Source: Pseudomonas nitroreducens NBRC 12694
GTDB lineage: Bacteria; Pseudomonadota; Gammaproteobacteria; Pseudomonadales; Pseudomonadaceae
Reading direction: 5' to 3'
DNA length: 64,000 nucleotides
Assembly: GCF_002091755.1 (NCBI RefSeq)
Contig: NZ_BDAI01000004.1
Coordinates: 248,001-312,000, forward strand
Part shown: one piece after another, positions 27,715-38,352 of the stretch
How the letters are laid out: each line of letters begins with the position of its first letter
Position numbering within the stretch: position 1 is the first letter of the stretch
Translations under genes and position numbers: made by a program
Notes under the pieces: generated by a model
What the model saw: only the letters and a program-made list of their open reading frames with translations
Told to the model about the DNA's origin: nothing
The model's database searches: none

Positions 27715-28593
27715 ATGACGATGCTGCGCCGGCGGACTCGTGAGCGTGTCGCGGGAGCCTGCGTCCCTCGGGTGAATACGGCCCAGGGGACTTCCGCCGG
27801 CCTGCCCGACGACGGCCGGCTGCGCCTGCTCAGCTTCAACATCCAGGTCGGCATCAGTACCGAAAGGTACCGTCACTACCTGACCCGCGGCTGGCAGCAC
27901 CTGCTGCCCGCCGCCGGTCGCGCTACCAACCTGCAGCGCATCGGCGAACTGCTCTCCGACTACGACGTGGTCGCCCTGCAGGAAGCCGACGGCGGCAGCA
28001 TCCGTTCCGGCAACATCAACCAGGTCGAGCACTTGGCACAGCTCGGTGCCTTCCCCTACTGGTACCAGCAGCTCAACCGCAATCTCGGGCGCATCGCCCA
28101 GCATAGCAACGGCCTGCTCAGCCGCCTGCAGCCCACTGCGCTGGAAGACCACCCGCTGCCCGGCCCGCCCGGCCGCGGCGCGATCCTCATGCGTTTCGGC
28201 GAAGGCAAGGACGCGCTGGCCGTGGTGATGATGCACCTGGCCCTCGGCGCCCGGACCCGCACCCGCCAGCTCGCCTATATCCGCGAGCTGCTGCAGGACT
28301 ACCGCCATCACGTGCTGATGGGCGACATGAACACCCATGCCACCGACCTGCTGGAAAGCTCGCCATTGCGCGACCTCCAGCTCATCGCCCCGCAGGTCGA
28401 GGCCACCTTCCCCAGTTGGCGCCCGCAGCGCTGCCTGGACCACATCCTGCTCAGTTCCGAGCTGGCGCTGGAACGCGTCAGTGTCCTCCCGCACCCGATT
28501 TCCGACCACCTGCCCGTGGCCGTGGAAATCCGCCTGCCGGATGCCCTGCGTTCGTCCTCGTCGCTCGCCTTGCGCGGCGAGGACCCTGAATGA
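27715..28593 (+). CDS. Endonuclease/exonuclease/phosphatase-fold protein
   Basis: A 292-residue EEP-superfamily hydrolase. Catalytic motifs are present in order: SFNIQVG (about 40-46), a metal-ligand Glu in VVALQEADGG, an LMGDMNTHA motif (Asp/Asn, about 200), and the C-terminal PISDHLPVAVE (Asp-His pair). The first 30 residues are basic and do not look like a signal peptide. Substrate unknown: family members cut DNA, RNA, phosphoinositides or sphingomyelin. Its stop overlaps the start of dgcH, an arrangement kept in Pseudomonas. An inner start with a shorter N-terminus is possible. Confidence 0.82.
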   Translation: MTMLRRRTRERVAGACVPRVNTAQGTSAGLPDDGRLRLLSFNIQVGISTERYRHYLTRGWQHLLPAAGRATNLQRIGELLSDYDVVALQEADGGSIRSGNINQVEHLAQLGAFPYWYQQLNRNLGRIAQHSNGLLSRLQPTALEDHPLPGPPGRGAILMRFGEGKDALAVVMMHLALGARTRTRQLAYIRELLQDYRHHVLMGDMNTHATDLLESSPLRDLQLIAPQVEATFPSWRPQRCLDHILLSSELALERVSVLPHPISDHLPVAVEIRLPDALRSSSSLALRGEDPE

Positions 28594-30584
28594 GTCGCGA
28601 CGACGACCAGCGCTGGAAACAGAAATACCTGGATAACCTCGAACAGCAGGAGAAGCTCGAGCGCCGCTGGGATGCTCGCCTCGACCTGCTGCGTCGCGGC
28701 CTGGTGCGCAGCAGCCTGGCGGCCGAAGGCAGCGACAAGGCGGTGGACGCCTGCATGAAGGAGCTGCGCGAAGTGCTGCGCCGCGACGACATGGACGCCG
28801 GCCTGTCGCGCCTGATCCCGCAGCTGGAAAAGGCCGTGCTCGACTCCGAGCAGCGCCGCCAGCAGCGCATCGAACAGAATGTCGCCGCGCTCAGCCAGCT
28901 GTCGCAGCAACTGCTGTCCCTGGACATGCCGGGCGACGTGCGCAAGCCGCTCAAGCGCCTGTCCAAGGACATTCCCAGCCGTGGCAGTTCCTCCCGCGAG
29001 CTTCCCGCGCTGCTGGGCGAACTGAGTCGTCTGCAGCGCCAGGTGCTGGATCATTTCGGCAACGGTGGCGGGGAGCAGCGCCCCGGTTTCCTGCAGCGGC
29101 TGTTCGGCAGCCGTGACGGCGATGAGGTGGAGGAGCCGAACTCGGCATCCAGCACACCAGCCGCCCCGGCAGACAGAACGCCGGTGACGGAAGCGGCGGT
29201 GGATCTTCCACCGCCCAGCGAAATTCCATCTGCTGCACCTGCACCTGCACCTGCGGAGGCGGCCGGCGCTGCAACGGTGATCGAGCACGTCGTGGCGCCA
29301 GTCGAGGTGGCCTCACGGGCGGTAGCGCCGGAGTCTGCCGCCGCGCCTTCGCCGGTCGTGCGATCGGAGCCTTTCGCCCCTGTGCAGGTCATCGACAGGC
29401 CGACTGCAGTAGAGTCAGCCCGCCACGATGATTCCAGCCTGCTCGACAGCCTGCCGGTACCGCCGGGGTTGTTCGGCACGCCCGAAGACGCGCGCCAGGC
29501 CAATGACCCCTACGCCTTGCCGCCTCGTCCGGAGCCCGGCTACAGCGCGGTGGCGCCGCATATCGAGGCGAGCCTGCTACGCCTGCTGGACGAGATGCAC
29601 CTGCCGGCCGCCCAGCAGGTCCAGGCCGAGGCGCTGCGTTCGCGGATCCACGGCAGCCTCAACTGGTACGAACTGGTGCCGGTGCTGGATGACCTGGGCG
29701 TCCTCGTACTCTCGCTCAACGACAGCGGCCAGCACGAGTTCGAAGGCTACCTGCACCAGCTCAACGAACGCCTGGGGGCTTTCCTCGACGGCCTGCAGGC
29801 CGTCCAGGAGAACCACAGCGGCTCCAGCTCCAGCGCCCGCGATCTGGACGATAGCCTGCGCGAGCAGGTCAGCGGGCTGCAGGAAAGCGTGCTGGAGGCC
29901 ACTGACCTGGAGGGTCTCAAGCGCCATGTCGAGTCACGCCTGCAAGGCCTGGTCGGCACGATGGACCGCTTCCGCGAGGAGCGCGAGGTCCGTGAGCGCG
30001 AAGTAAGCGAGCGCATCCAGTCACTGGTGACTCGCGTCGCCAGCATGGAAGAGGAGGCCCGCACCTTCCAGGCGAACATCGAGGACCAGCGCCAGAAGGC
30101 CATGACCGACGCCCTGACCGGCCTGCCCAACCGCGCCGCGCTCACCGAGCGGTTGGACCTGGAAGTGGCGCGCTGGCAGCGCTACGGCGGCGACCTGCTG
30201 CTGGCAGTGCTGGACGTCGACCATTTCAAGCGGATCAACGACGACTTCGGCCACCTCGCCGGCGACAAGGTGCTGAAGATCATCGCCAACGAGCTGGCCA
30301 AGCGCGTGCGCAAGACCGACTTCATCGCCCGCTTCGGCGGCGAGGAGTTCGTCGTGCTGCTGCCCGCCACGCCGCTGGAAGGCGGACAGCAGTTGCTCGA
30401 CGTGCTGCGCGGCGCCATCGAAGCCTGCCCGTTCCACTTCAAGGGGGAACGGTTGAGCATCACCTGCTCGGCGGGCCTCACGGCCTTCCGCGAAGGCGAG
30501 CGCGCCGAAACGGTATTCGAGCGAGCCGACCAGGCGCTGTACCGTGCCAAGCGCGGCGGGCGTAACCGTCTCGAAGTCGACTGA
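28590..30584 (+). CDS. dgcH: Diguanylate cyclase DgcH
   Basis: Makes cyclic di-GMP from two GTP. The 664-residue protein has a charged helical N-terminus (about 1-160), a Pro/Ala-rich linker (about 180-290), a further helical domain with coiled-coil segments (about 315-500), and a C-terminal GGDEF domain. The active site reads RFGGEEFVVLL, and an inhibitory I-site RKTD lies five residues before it, so the enzyme should be active and feedback-inhibited. There are no membrane segments. dgcH is conserved across Pseudomonas behind the EEP gene, with which it overlaps by four bases. Confidence 0.93.
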   Translation: MSRDDDQRWKQKYLDNLEQQEKLERRWDARLDLLRRGLVRSSLAAEGSDKAVDACMKELREVLRRDDMDAGLSRLIPQLEKAVLDSEQRRQQRIEQNVAALSQLSQQLLSLDMPGDVRKPLKRLSKDIPSRGSSSRELPALLGELSRLQRQVLDHFGNGGGEQRPGFLQRLFGSRDGDEVEEPNSASSTPAAPADRTPVTEAAVDLPPPSEIPSAAPAPAPAEAAGAATVIEHVVAPVEVASRAVAPESAAAPSPVVRSEPFAPVQVIDRPTAVESARHDDSSLLDSLPVPPGLFGTPEDARQANDPYALPPRPEPGYSAVAPHIEASLLRLLDEMHLPAAQQVQAEALRSRIHGSLNWYELVPVLDDLGVLVLSLNDSGQHEFEGYLHQLNERLGAFLDGLQAVQENHSGSSSSARDLDDSLREQVSGLQESVLEATDLEGLKRHVESRLQGLVGTMDRFREEREVREREVSERIQSLVTRVASMEEEARTFQANIEDQRQKAMTDALTGLPNRAALTERLDLEVARWQRYGGDLLLAVLDVDHFKRINDDFGHLAGDKVLKIIANELAKRVRKTDFIARFGGEEFVVLLPATPLEGGQQLLDVLRGAIEACPFHFKGERLSITCSAGLTAFREGERAETVFERADQALYRAKRGGRNRLEVD

Positions 30585-30600
30585 GCACACTGCGTTTCCT

Positions 30601-30669
30601 GCAGGAGCGAGATTGCTCGCGAACCCCTGCACCGCCGGTGAGTATCGCGAACGGGGCTCGCTCCTACAG
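30601..30669. repeat. Inverted pair of REP-like elements (GGAGCGAG family)
   Basis: GCAGGAGCGAG at 30601 is mirrored by CTCGCTCCTACAG ending at 30669, with TTGCTCGCGAA and TCGCGAAC repeats inside. This BIME-like arrangement recurs at 58335-58429. Confidence 0.75.
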
Positions 30670-30702
30670 AAGATCGCTTCCGTTCGTGCCAGAAATTCTT
30701 GA

Positions 30703-30776
30703 CGAACGAAACAACATAGGTTTTGATTCGCACACTTATCTTTCGAATCGAAACTTAATCGTTCATGTCGAAACGC
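30703..30776. promoter_or_regulatory. Probable GlmR/DeoR-type operator cluster
   Basis: The glmR leader is crowded with CGAAA/TTTCG words: CGAACGAAAC at 30703-30712, TTTCGAATCGAAAC at 30741-30754, CGTTC at 30760, and TCGAAAC at 30768-30774, at the first codons. DeoR-family repressors bind repeats of this type. TTGACG at 30699 may serve as a -35 element. Autoregulation and control of glmS by GlmR are inferred. Confidence 0.5.
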
Positions 30777-31535
30777 AATACCCCCCAACGCCGCCACGAC
30801 ATCCTGGCGCTGCTCGCCGACCAGGGCGAGGTCAGCGTGGACGACCTCGCGCGCCGCTTCGCCACCTCCGAGGTGACCATCCGCAAGGACCTGGCCGCCC
30901 TGGAAGGCAACGGCCTGCTGCTGCGCCGCTACGGCGGCGCGGTGCCGATGCCCCATGAGCTGATCGCCGAGCCGAGCCAGCCGCTGTCGCGCTACAAGCA
31001 GGCCATCGGCCGGGCAGCAGCCGCCTGCATCCGCGAGCACGCGCGGATCATCATCGACAGTGGCAGCACGACGGCCGCGCTGATCCCGGAACTGGGCCGC
31101 AAGCCCGGCCTGGTGGTGATGACCAACTCCCTGAGCGTGGCCAATGCCCTGCGCGAGCTGGAGCGCGAACCGGTGCTGCTGATGACCGGCGGCACCTGGG
31201 ACCCGCATTCCGAATCGTTCCAGGGCCAGGTGGCCGAACAGGTGTTGCGCTCCTACGATTTCGATCAGCTGTTCATCGGCGCCACCGGCCTGGACATCGA
31301 GCGCGGCACCACGACCTTCAACGAACTGCTGGGCCTGAGCCGGGTCATGGCCGAGGTCGCCCGCGAGGTGATCGTCATGGCCGAGGCCGACAAGCTGGGC
31401 CGGCGTATTCCCAACCTGGAGCTGCCCTGGAGCAGCGTCCAGACCCTGATTACCGACGAACGCCTGAGCGATGAAGCGTTCGAACTGATCCAGGCGCGCG
31501 GCGTGAAAGTGATCCGCGCGCGCTGCGAAGACTAA
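30765..31535 (+). CDS. glmR: DeoR-family regulator GlmR
   Basis: A 256-residue transcription regulator. The N-terminal DeoR winged helix carries QRRHDILALLADQGEVSVDDLARRF and ATSEVTIRKDL. The C-terminal sugar-phosphate sensing domain has the IIIDSGSTTAALIPEL phosphate loop and GATGLDIERG. In P. aeruginosa GlmR controls glmS and thus amino-sugar supply for the cell wall. It lies 12 bases ahead of glmS in the same direction. Confidence 0.92.
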   Translation: MSKRNTPQRRHDILALLADQGEVSVDDLARRFATSEVTIRKDLAALEGNGLLLRRYGGAVPMPHELIAEPSQPLSRYKQAIGRAAAACIREHARIIIDSGSTTAALIPELGRKPGLVVMTNSLSVANALRELEREPVLLMTGGTWDPHSESFQGQVAEQVLRSYDFDQLFIGATGLDIERGTTTFNELLGLSRVMAEVAREVIVMAEADKLGRRIPNLELPWSSVQTLITDERLSDEAFELIQARGVKVIRARCED

Positions 31536-31547
31536 GGAGACCAAACC

Positions 31548-33383
<1,836 letters not shown>

Positions 33384-33412
33384 GCGCGCAGGCGCCAGGA
33401 GAAAGGTCCCTT
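33384..33412. other. attTn7 position, unoccupied
   Basis: Tn7 inserts about 25 bases behind glmS, guided by TnsD binding to the end of the gene. The region behind this glmS goes directly into the glmS terminator and shows no Tn7 ends, so the site is empty. Position by analogy with other Pseudomonas. Confidence 0.6.
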
Positions 33413-33426
33413 CGGGGGCCTTTTTT
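33402..33426 (+). terminator. Rho-independent terminator after glmS
   Basis: AAAGGTCCC pairs with GGGGGCCTTT across a TTC(G) tetraloop-like turn and is followed by six T. Confidence 0.85.
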
Positions 33427-33882
33427 CGTTTCAGGGTGCTGGAATTCGAGAGGGAAGTGCGAGGGGACGATCAACATTCCCCCGGTGCCTGCACGTCCGG
33501 GGGTGTGGACGGGGCACCGAGGCCAGGCGGCTTGAGCCGCTACACGAGGGGAATGGAAATCGACCTTGTCTTGTGGACAAGGTCGGGCTCCGGCCCTGCG
33601 AGGGGTACCTGACAAGTCTCCCGCAGGGTGGGGAGCGGGCCAACGATAGAAGCTGGCTACTGGCCGGTCAATCGGAAACGACAAACGCGCGTTCGTGAGT
33701 GTCCGATATTCGAACCGAAAGGCCCGGTCCAGGCCGCGGATTTCGTTAGCCGGCTATCGGAAGCGTCTATACTGTTTCTGATTGTGTCAGTGAAAAATGC
33801 CTGGCGGCAATTCGCTGGCAAGGGCGGCGAGGGAGTTCCGTCCTCACGTCCGGGATGCAGTTAAACCGACAAGAGAATCCCC
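33427..33882. other. Long control region upstream of the dicarboxylate transporter
   Basis: About 455 bases without a credible gene. It contains a possible sigma-70 -10 element TATACT (33771-33776) with a poor -35, a possible sigma-54 element (33805-33821), and several short dyads such as GACAAGGTC around 33565-33585. The length suits a promoter with remote activator sites. Confidence 0.5.
33805..33821 (+). promoter_or_regulatory. Candidate sigma-54 promoter for the dicarboxylate transporter
   Basis: CGGCAATTCGCTGGCAA has GG and GC separated by exactly ten bases; the halves match TGGCAC at four of six and TTGCA at four of five positions. It would start transcription about 50 bases before the gene. 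In P. aeruginosa the orthologous alpha-ketoglutarate transporter is controlled by MifR and RpoN, which makes such an element expected. Confidence 0.42.
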
Positions 33883-35187
33883 ATGAACGCACCTGCCGCA
33901 CCGCAGTATTCCGCCCATGAGCGCCGCTCGCGCATCCTCGCCATCGTCGGCGCCTCGTCGGGCAACCTGGTGGAGTGGTTCGACTTCTACGTCTACGCCT
34001 TCACCGCCCTGTACTTCGCCCACGCCTTCTTCCCCTCGGACGATCCGACGGTGCAGTTGCTCAACACCGCCGGGGTGTTCGCCGCGGGCTTCCTGATGCG
34101 CCCCATCGGCGGCTGGCTGTTCGGCCGCATCGCCGACAAGAAGGGCCGCAAGACCGCGATGATGATCTCGGTGCTGATGATGTGCGGCGGCTCGCTGGCC
34201 ATCGCGGTCATGCCGACCTACGCCACCATTGGCGTCGCGGCGCCGGCGTTGCTGTTGCTCGCGCGACTGTTCCAGGGGCTGTCGGTGGGCGGCGAGTACG
34301 GCACCAGCGCGACCTACATGAGCGAAGTGGCGCTCAAGGGGCAGCGCGGCTTCTTCGCCTCCTTCCAGTACGTCACCCTGATCGGTGGCCAGTTGCTGGC
34401 CGTGCTGGTGGTGGTGATCCTGCAGCAACTGCTGACCACCGATGAGCTGAAGGAGTGGGGCTGGCGAATTCCCTTCGTGGTCGGCGCGATCACCGCGGTG
34501 ATCGCCTTCTACCTGCGCCGCTCTCTGAGTGAAACGGCCAAGGAGTCCAACCTCAATCGCAAGGAGTCGGGCACGCTCACCGAGCTGTTCACTCACCACA
34601 AGCGCGCCTTCTTCACTGTGCTCGGCTTCACGGCCGGCGGCTCGCTGATCTTCTACACCTTCACCACCTACATGCAGAAATACCTGGTGAACACCGCCGG
34701 GATGGACGCCAAGGTGGCCAGCGGCGTGATGACCTTCGCGCTGTTCTGCTACATGTGCATGCAGCCGCTGTTCGGTGCGCTGTCCGACCGTATCGGCCGC
34801 AAGACCTCGATGCTCTGGTTCGGCGCCCTGGGCATGCTCTGCACCTGGCCGATCCTCGCCGCGCTGAAGACCGTCAGCAGTCCCTACGCGGCGTTCGGCC
34901 TGATCATCCTGGCGATGGCCATCGTCAGCCTGTACACCTCGATCAGCGGCCTGATCAAGGCGGAGATGTTCCCGCCGCAGATCCGCGCCCTGGGCGTGGG
35001 CCTGTCCTACGCGGTGGGCAACGCGATCTTCGGTGGCTCCGCCGAGTACGCTGCGCTGGGGCTGAAGAGCATCGGCATGGAGGAGGTGTTCTACATCTAT
35101 GTCTCGGTCATGTGCGGCGTGGCGCTGCTGGTCTGCCTGCTGCTGCCGGACCTGCGCAAGGTCAGCTACCTCAACGACGAGGACTGA
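33883..35187 (+). CDS. MFS C5-dicarboxylate (alpha-ketoglutarate-type) transporter
   Basis: A 434-residue proton symporter of the metabolite:H+ symporter branch of the MFS, close to KgtP. Signatures: ASSGNLVEWFDFYVYAF in the first membrane segment, the loop 2-3 motif GWLFGRIADKKGRKTAM, RLFQGLSVGGEYGTSATYMSE in segments 4-5, and LSDRIGRKTSM in the second half. Twelve membrane segments are expected. The P. aeruginosa counterpart takes up alpha-ketoglutarate and glutarate-like acids; proline/betaine transporters are relatives, so the substrate is inferred. Confidence 0.85.
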   Translation: MNAPAAPQYSAHERRSRILAIVGASSGNLVEWFDFYVYAFTALYFAHAFFPSDDPTVQLLNTAGVFAAGFLMRPIGGWLFGRIADKKGRKTAMMISVLMMCGGSLAIAVMPTYATIGVAAPALLLLARLFQGLSVGGEYGTSATYMSEVALKGQRGFFASFQYVTLIGGQLLAVLVVVILQQLLTTDELKEWGWRIPFVVGAITAVIAFYLRRSLSETAKESNLNRKESGTLTELFTHHKRAFFTVLGFTAGGSLIFYTFTTYMQKYLVNTAGMDAKVASGVMTFALFCYMCMQPLFGALSDRIGRKTSMLWFGALGMLCTWPILAALKTVSSPYAAFGLIILAMAIVSLYTSISGLIKAEMFPPQIRALGVGLSYAVGNAIFGGSAEYAALGLKSIGMEEVFYIYVSVMCGVALLVCLLLPDLRKVSYLNDED

Positions 35188-35201
35188 CCCCGCGCCATTC
35201 G

Positions 35202-36671
35202 CTAATCGTTGCTCCGGCCGCGCAGTGCGTGGTCGGGCAGTGACAGGGCGATCAACAGGGCCAGGGCGCCGAACCCGGCGTTGATCAGGAACAGGTGCCC
35301 GAACACCCCATCCAGCGCCAGCCGCTGCGCTTCATGGCCTTCGCCGCTCAGGCTGGCCAGCAGGGCGCTGGCCGACAGGCCATGGCCGGCGTCGCCTGCC
35401 AGCGGTTGCAGCATCGCCAGCAGCAGGGCCGACATCAGTGCGATCCCCACCGCCCCGCCCAGCGAGCGGAACAGCGTGATGTTGCTGGTCGCCACACCTA
35501 GGTGCTTCATTTCCACTGCGCTCTGCGCCGCCACCAGGCTGGTGGGGAATTGCGTGCCGGCGGCAATGCCGGTGAGCAGCATGCAGACCCCTGAAAGGAA
35601 GTATGCGCTCGGCGGCGTCAGCGCCAGGCCGGCAATCGCCAGTGGCATCAGCAGCGCGCCGCCGACGATCTGCGGTTTGTAGCGGCCGATGATCGCCGTG
35701 AGACGGCCGCAGCAGTACGCGCCGACCGGTACGCCCATGGCCAGCGGCAGCAGGTGCAGCGCGGCGCTGTCGGCGCCCGCGCCGGTCACCGACTGAAAGC
35801 GCAGCGGCACCAGCACTGACAGCGAGATGACCTGGAAGCTGGCAAAGAAGCTGATCAGCCAGCTCAGCGTGGCGGCGCGAATACCGAACAGGTGCATCGG
35901 TACCAGTGGCTCCGGTGCGCGGCGTTCCTGCACGACGAACAGCGCGATCAGCACCACTGCGGCGGCGAACAGCGCGAGCATCTGCGGGTCGTTCCAGCGT
36001 GCGCCCTGGCCGACCTCGGTGATCGCCAGCAGCAGGCTGCCCAGACCGGCGATCATCAGCATCGTGCCGACGTAGTCGATGACCGGCTTGCGCCCCGGCA
36101 CCGGCAGGCCGCGCAGGGTCTGGCGGGATACCGCGAGGGCGACCAGGCCCACCGGCAGGTTGATCAGGAACACCCAGCGCCACGACAGGTATTCGGTGAG
36201 CAGCCCACCCAGCACCGGGCCGGCGATGCTCGCCACCGCGTACATGCTGCTGAAGTAGCCCTGGTAGCGGCCGCGTTCGCGGGGCGGGACGATGTCGCCG
36301 ATGATCGCCTGGCTCACCGACATCATGCCGCCGGCGCCGATGCCTTGCAGGACCCGGGCGATCACCAACTGCTCCATGCTCTGGGCGGCGCCGCAGAGCA
36401 GCGAGGCGAAGGTGAACAGGGCGATGGCGAAGAGCATCAGCACGCGGCGGCCGTATAGGTCGCCGAGCTTGCCGTAGATCGGCATGGAGATGGTCATCGC
36501 CACCATGTAGCCGGAGATGACCCAGGCCAGCAGGTCGAAGTCGCCGAAGCCGGCGGAGATCGCCGGCAGGGACACGGCGACGATGGTCTGGTCGAGCGCA
36601 CCGAGGAAGATCGCCAGCATCAGCCCCACCAGCACGGTGCGGACTGCCGGTCGCGGCTCGGAAAAGGTAGT
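35202..36671 (-). CDS. DHA2-family multidrug MFS exporter
   Basis: A 489-residue exporter of the 14-segment DHA2 family (EmrB/QacA type). Motifs: FLGALDQTIVAVSLPAI in segment 1, motif A GKLGDLYGRRVLM, ARVLQGIGAGGMM, and motif C GPVLGGLLTEYLSWRWVFLINLPVG. A TTG start at 36671 is preceded by AAGGGGG at an ideal distance; in-frame codons upstream would add a Pro/Arg-rich stretch unlike the family. It is convergent with the dicarboxylate transporter. In P. aeruginosa a similar exporter lies beside glmS. The substrate is unknown. Confidence 0.85.
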   Translation of the reverse strand, partial: TTFSEPRPAVRTVLVGLMLAIFLGALDQTIVAVSLPAISAGFGDFDLLAWVISGYMVAMTISMPIYGKLGDLYGRRVLMLFAIALFTFASLLCGAAQSMEQLVIARVLQGIGAGGMMSVSQAIIGDIVPPRERGRYQGYFSSMYAVASIAGPVLGGLLTEYLSWRWVFLINLPVGLVALAVSRQTLRGLPVPGRKPVIDYVGTMLMIAGLGSLLLAITEVGQGARWNDPQMLALFAAAVVLIALFVVQERRAPEPLVPMHLFGIRAATLSWLISFFASFQVISLSVLVPLRFQSVTGAGADSAALHLLPLAMGVPVGAYCCGRLTAIIGRYKPQIVGGALLMPLAIAGLALTPPSAYFLSGVCMLLTGIAAGTQFPTSLVAAQSAVEMKHLGVATSNITLFRSLGGAVGIALMSALLLAMLQPLAGDAGHGLSASALLASLSGEGHEAQRLALDGVFGHLFLINAGFGALALLIALSLPDHALRGRSND

Positions 36672-37034
36672 CAAGACAGCCCCCTTCACTTCAGAGGATC
36701 TCCGTCCGGGAGGCGGGCGGAGGGCCCCAGTGTAGTGCAATGCAACGGCCATCTGTCACAGCAGCGTCATCGTTGCGGGGCAGTAAAGGCTCTATCTCGG
36801 TGCTGGCAAGGATGCTTCCCGAATCCGCTGCTACGCTTGCGTAGCGAACTATTCTTCCATTGCAGCCTGCGGATTTTCCGGGAACGCACACCTTCGCAAT
36901 GGGCTCCAATGCAAAGGAACCGGCACGTCCCGCGGTGGCCGGCGCCACGATAGTTTTTATGCGGGCCAGGCCATAGGGGAAGACTATGGGTACGCTGGTC
37001 TATAGTTTTTCAGCCCTGTGACCAGGAGGTATGC
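36672..37034. other. Divergent intergenic region between the DHA2 exporter and cfa
   Basis: About 360 bases with no credible gene. The right half is AT-rich and holds the cfa promoter region (36971-37006). A TTGCGTAGCGAACTATTC stretch around 36837 may contain part of the exporter promoter, but I cannot assign it. Confidence 0.5.
36971..37006 (+). promoter_or_regulatory. cfa promoter with adjacent inverted repeat
   Basis: TATAGT at 37001-37006, preceded by C and by a GG-rich spacer, resembles a sigma-S/sigma-70 -10 element without a good -35 box. Directly upstream, CCATAG (36971-36976) and CTATGG (36984-36989) form an inverted repeat with a seven-base spacer. cfa is a classic stationary-phase gene, which fits. 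The AGGAGG ribosome site lies at 37023. Confidence 0.5.
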
Positions 37035-38222
37035 ATGAACGCCAACCTGCCCTCTGAGTTGCTGTCCCTGCAGTTGCCGCTGCGTATCCGCATCGGCGAG
37101 GCCCAGGCTTTCGACCTTGGGCCTGATCCGCAGGTGACGCTCGTCGTTCGCGATCCGACCCTGCTGGCTGAGATCACCCATCCCAGTCTCGATATCCTCG
37201 GTCGCGCCTACGTCGAGAAGCGTATGGACATCGAGGGGCCGATCGGTGAAGTGATCGCCACTGCCGATGCCCTGAGCAGCGCGCTGGGCGACGACGACGA
37301 CGGCGATGCCCACTACGTTCGCGAAAGCCACGACAAGGCCACCGACGCCGAGGCCATCCATTACCACTACGACCTGTCCAATGCGTTCTACCAGCTCTGG
37401 CTCGACCCGGAGATGGTGTACTCGTGCGCCTACTACGAGACCGGCACCGAGGACCTGGCCACGGCCCAGTTGGCCAAGCTGCGCCACCTGTGCCGCAAGC
37501 TGCGGCTGAAGCCGGGCGAGAAGTTGCTCGATGTCGGCTGCGGCTGGGGCGGGCTGGCGCGCCTGGCCGCGCGAGAATTTGGCGTGCAGGTGCACGGCAT
37601 TACCCTCAGCGAGGAGCAGCTCAAGCTCGGTCGCGAGCGGGTCAAGGCCGAGGGCCTGGAACACCAGGTGACGCTGGAGCTGCTGGATTACCGCGACCTG
37701 CCGCGTGACGGCCGATACGACAAGGTGGTGAGCGTCGGCATGTTCGAGCACGTCGGCCACGCCAACCTCGGGCTCTACTTCCAGCAACTGTATGATGCGG
37801 TGCGCCCGGGTGGACTGGTGATGAACCACGGGATCACCTCCAGCCATACCGATGGCCGTCCGGTGGGGCGCGGCGCCGGGGATTTCATCGACCGCTACGT
37901 GTTCCCCCATGGCGAGCTGCCGCACCTGTCACTGGCCGTGGCGCGCATGAGCGAGGCGGGACTGGAAGTGGTCGACGTCGAAGGCCTGCGCCTGCACTAC
38001 GCGCGCACCCTGGACTTCTGGAGCGCCAACCTCGAAGCGAAGCTGGCCGAGGCGGCGAAACTGGTGCCCGACCAGGCCCTGCGCATCTGGCGCCTGTACC
38101 TGGCCGGTTGCGCCTATGGCTTCAAGAAGGGCTGGATCAACCTGCACCAGATTCTCGCCAGCAAGCCGTACGCCGACGGCAGCCAGGAGGTGCCCTGGAG
38201 CCGGCGCGACATCTACTCCTGA
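37035..38222 (+). CDS. cfa: Cyclopropane fatty acid synthase
   Basis: Adds a methylene group from S-adenosylmethionine to unsaturated phospholipid chains, usually on entry to stationary phase or acid stress. The 395-residue protein has an N-terminal lipid-binding part (about 1-95), then the family block HYHYDLSNAFYQLWLDPEMVYSCAYYE, the SAM loop LLDVGCGWGGLARLAA (about 163-178), and bicarbonate-site residues around GMFEHVG. The C-terminus has the DFIDRYVFPHGELP stretch. AGGAGG precedes the ATG. A hairpin follows the gene. Confidence 0.95.
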   Translation: MNANLPSELLSLQLPLRIRIGEAQAFDLGPDPQVTLVVRDPTLLAEITHPSLDILGRAYVEKRMDIEGPIGEVIATADALSSALGDDDDGDAHYVRESHDKATDAEAIHYHYDLSNAFYQLWLDPEMVYSCAYYETGTEDLATAQLAKLRHLCRKLRLKPGEKLLDVGCGWGGLARLAAREFGVQVHGITLSEEQLKLGRERVKAEGLEHQVTLELLDYRDLPRDGRYDKVVSVGMFEHVGHANLGLYFQQLYDAVRPGGLVMNHGITSSHTDGRPVGRGAGDFIDRYVFPHGELPHLSLAVARMSEAGLEVVDVEGLRLHYARTLDFWSANLEAKLAEAAKLVPDQALRIWRLYLAGCAYGFKKGWINLHQILASKPYADGSQEVPWSRRDIYS

Positions 38223-38237
38223 GTCTTTTCTGCCCCT

Positions 38238-38267
38238 GCATCGGGCCCGCTTCGGCGGGCTCGATGC
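38238..38267 (+). terminator. Possible terminator after cfa
   Basis: GCATCG-GGCCCGC pairs with GCGGGC-TCGATGC across a TTCG loop; only a weak T-rich stretch (GTTTCT) follows. Confidence 0.55.
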
Positions 38268-38352
38268 GTTTCTGGCGCGGGGCAAAATGCTTGCATCGAG
38301 GAGCACGGGGAGCTAAACCCCCTGTCCCCACTGGCTCTTTGGTAGATGAATC

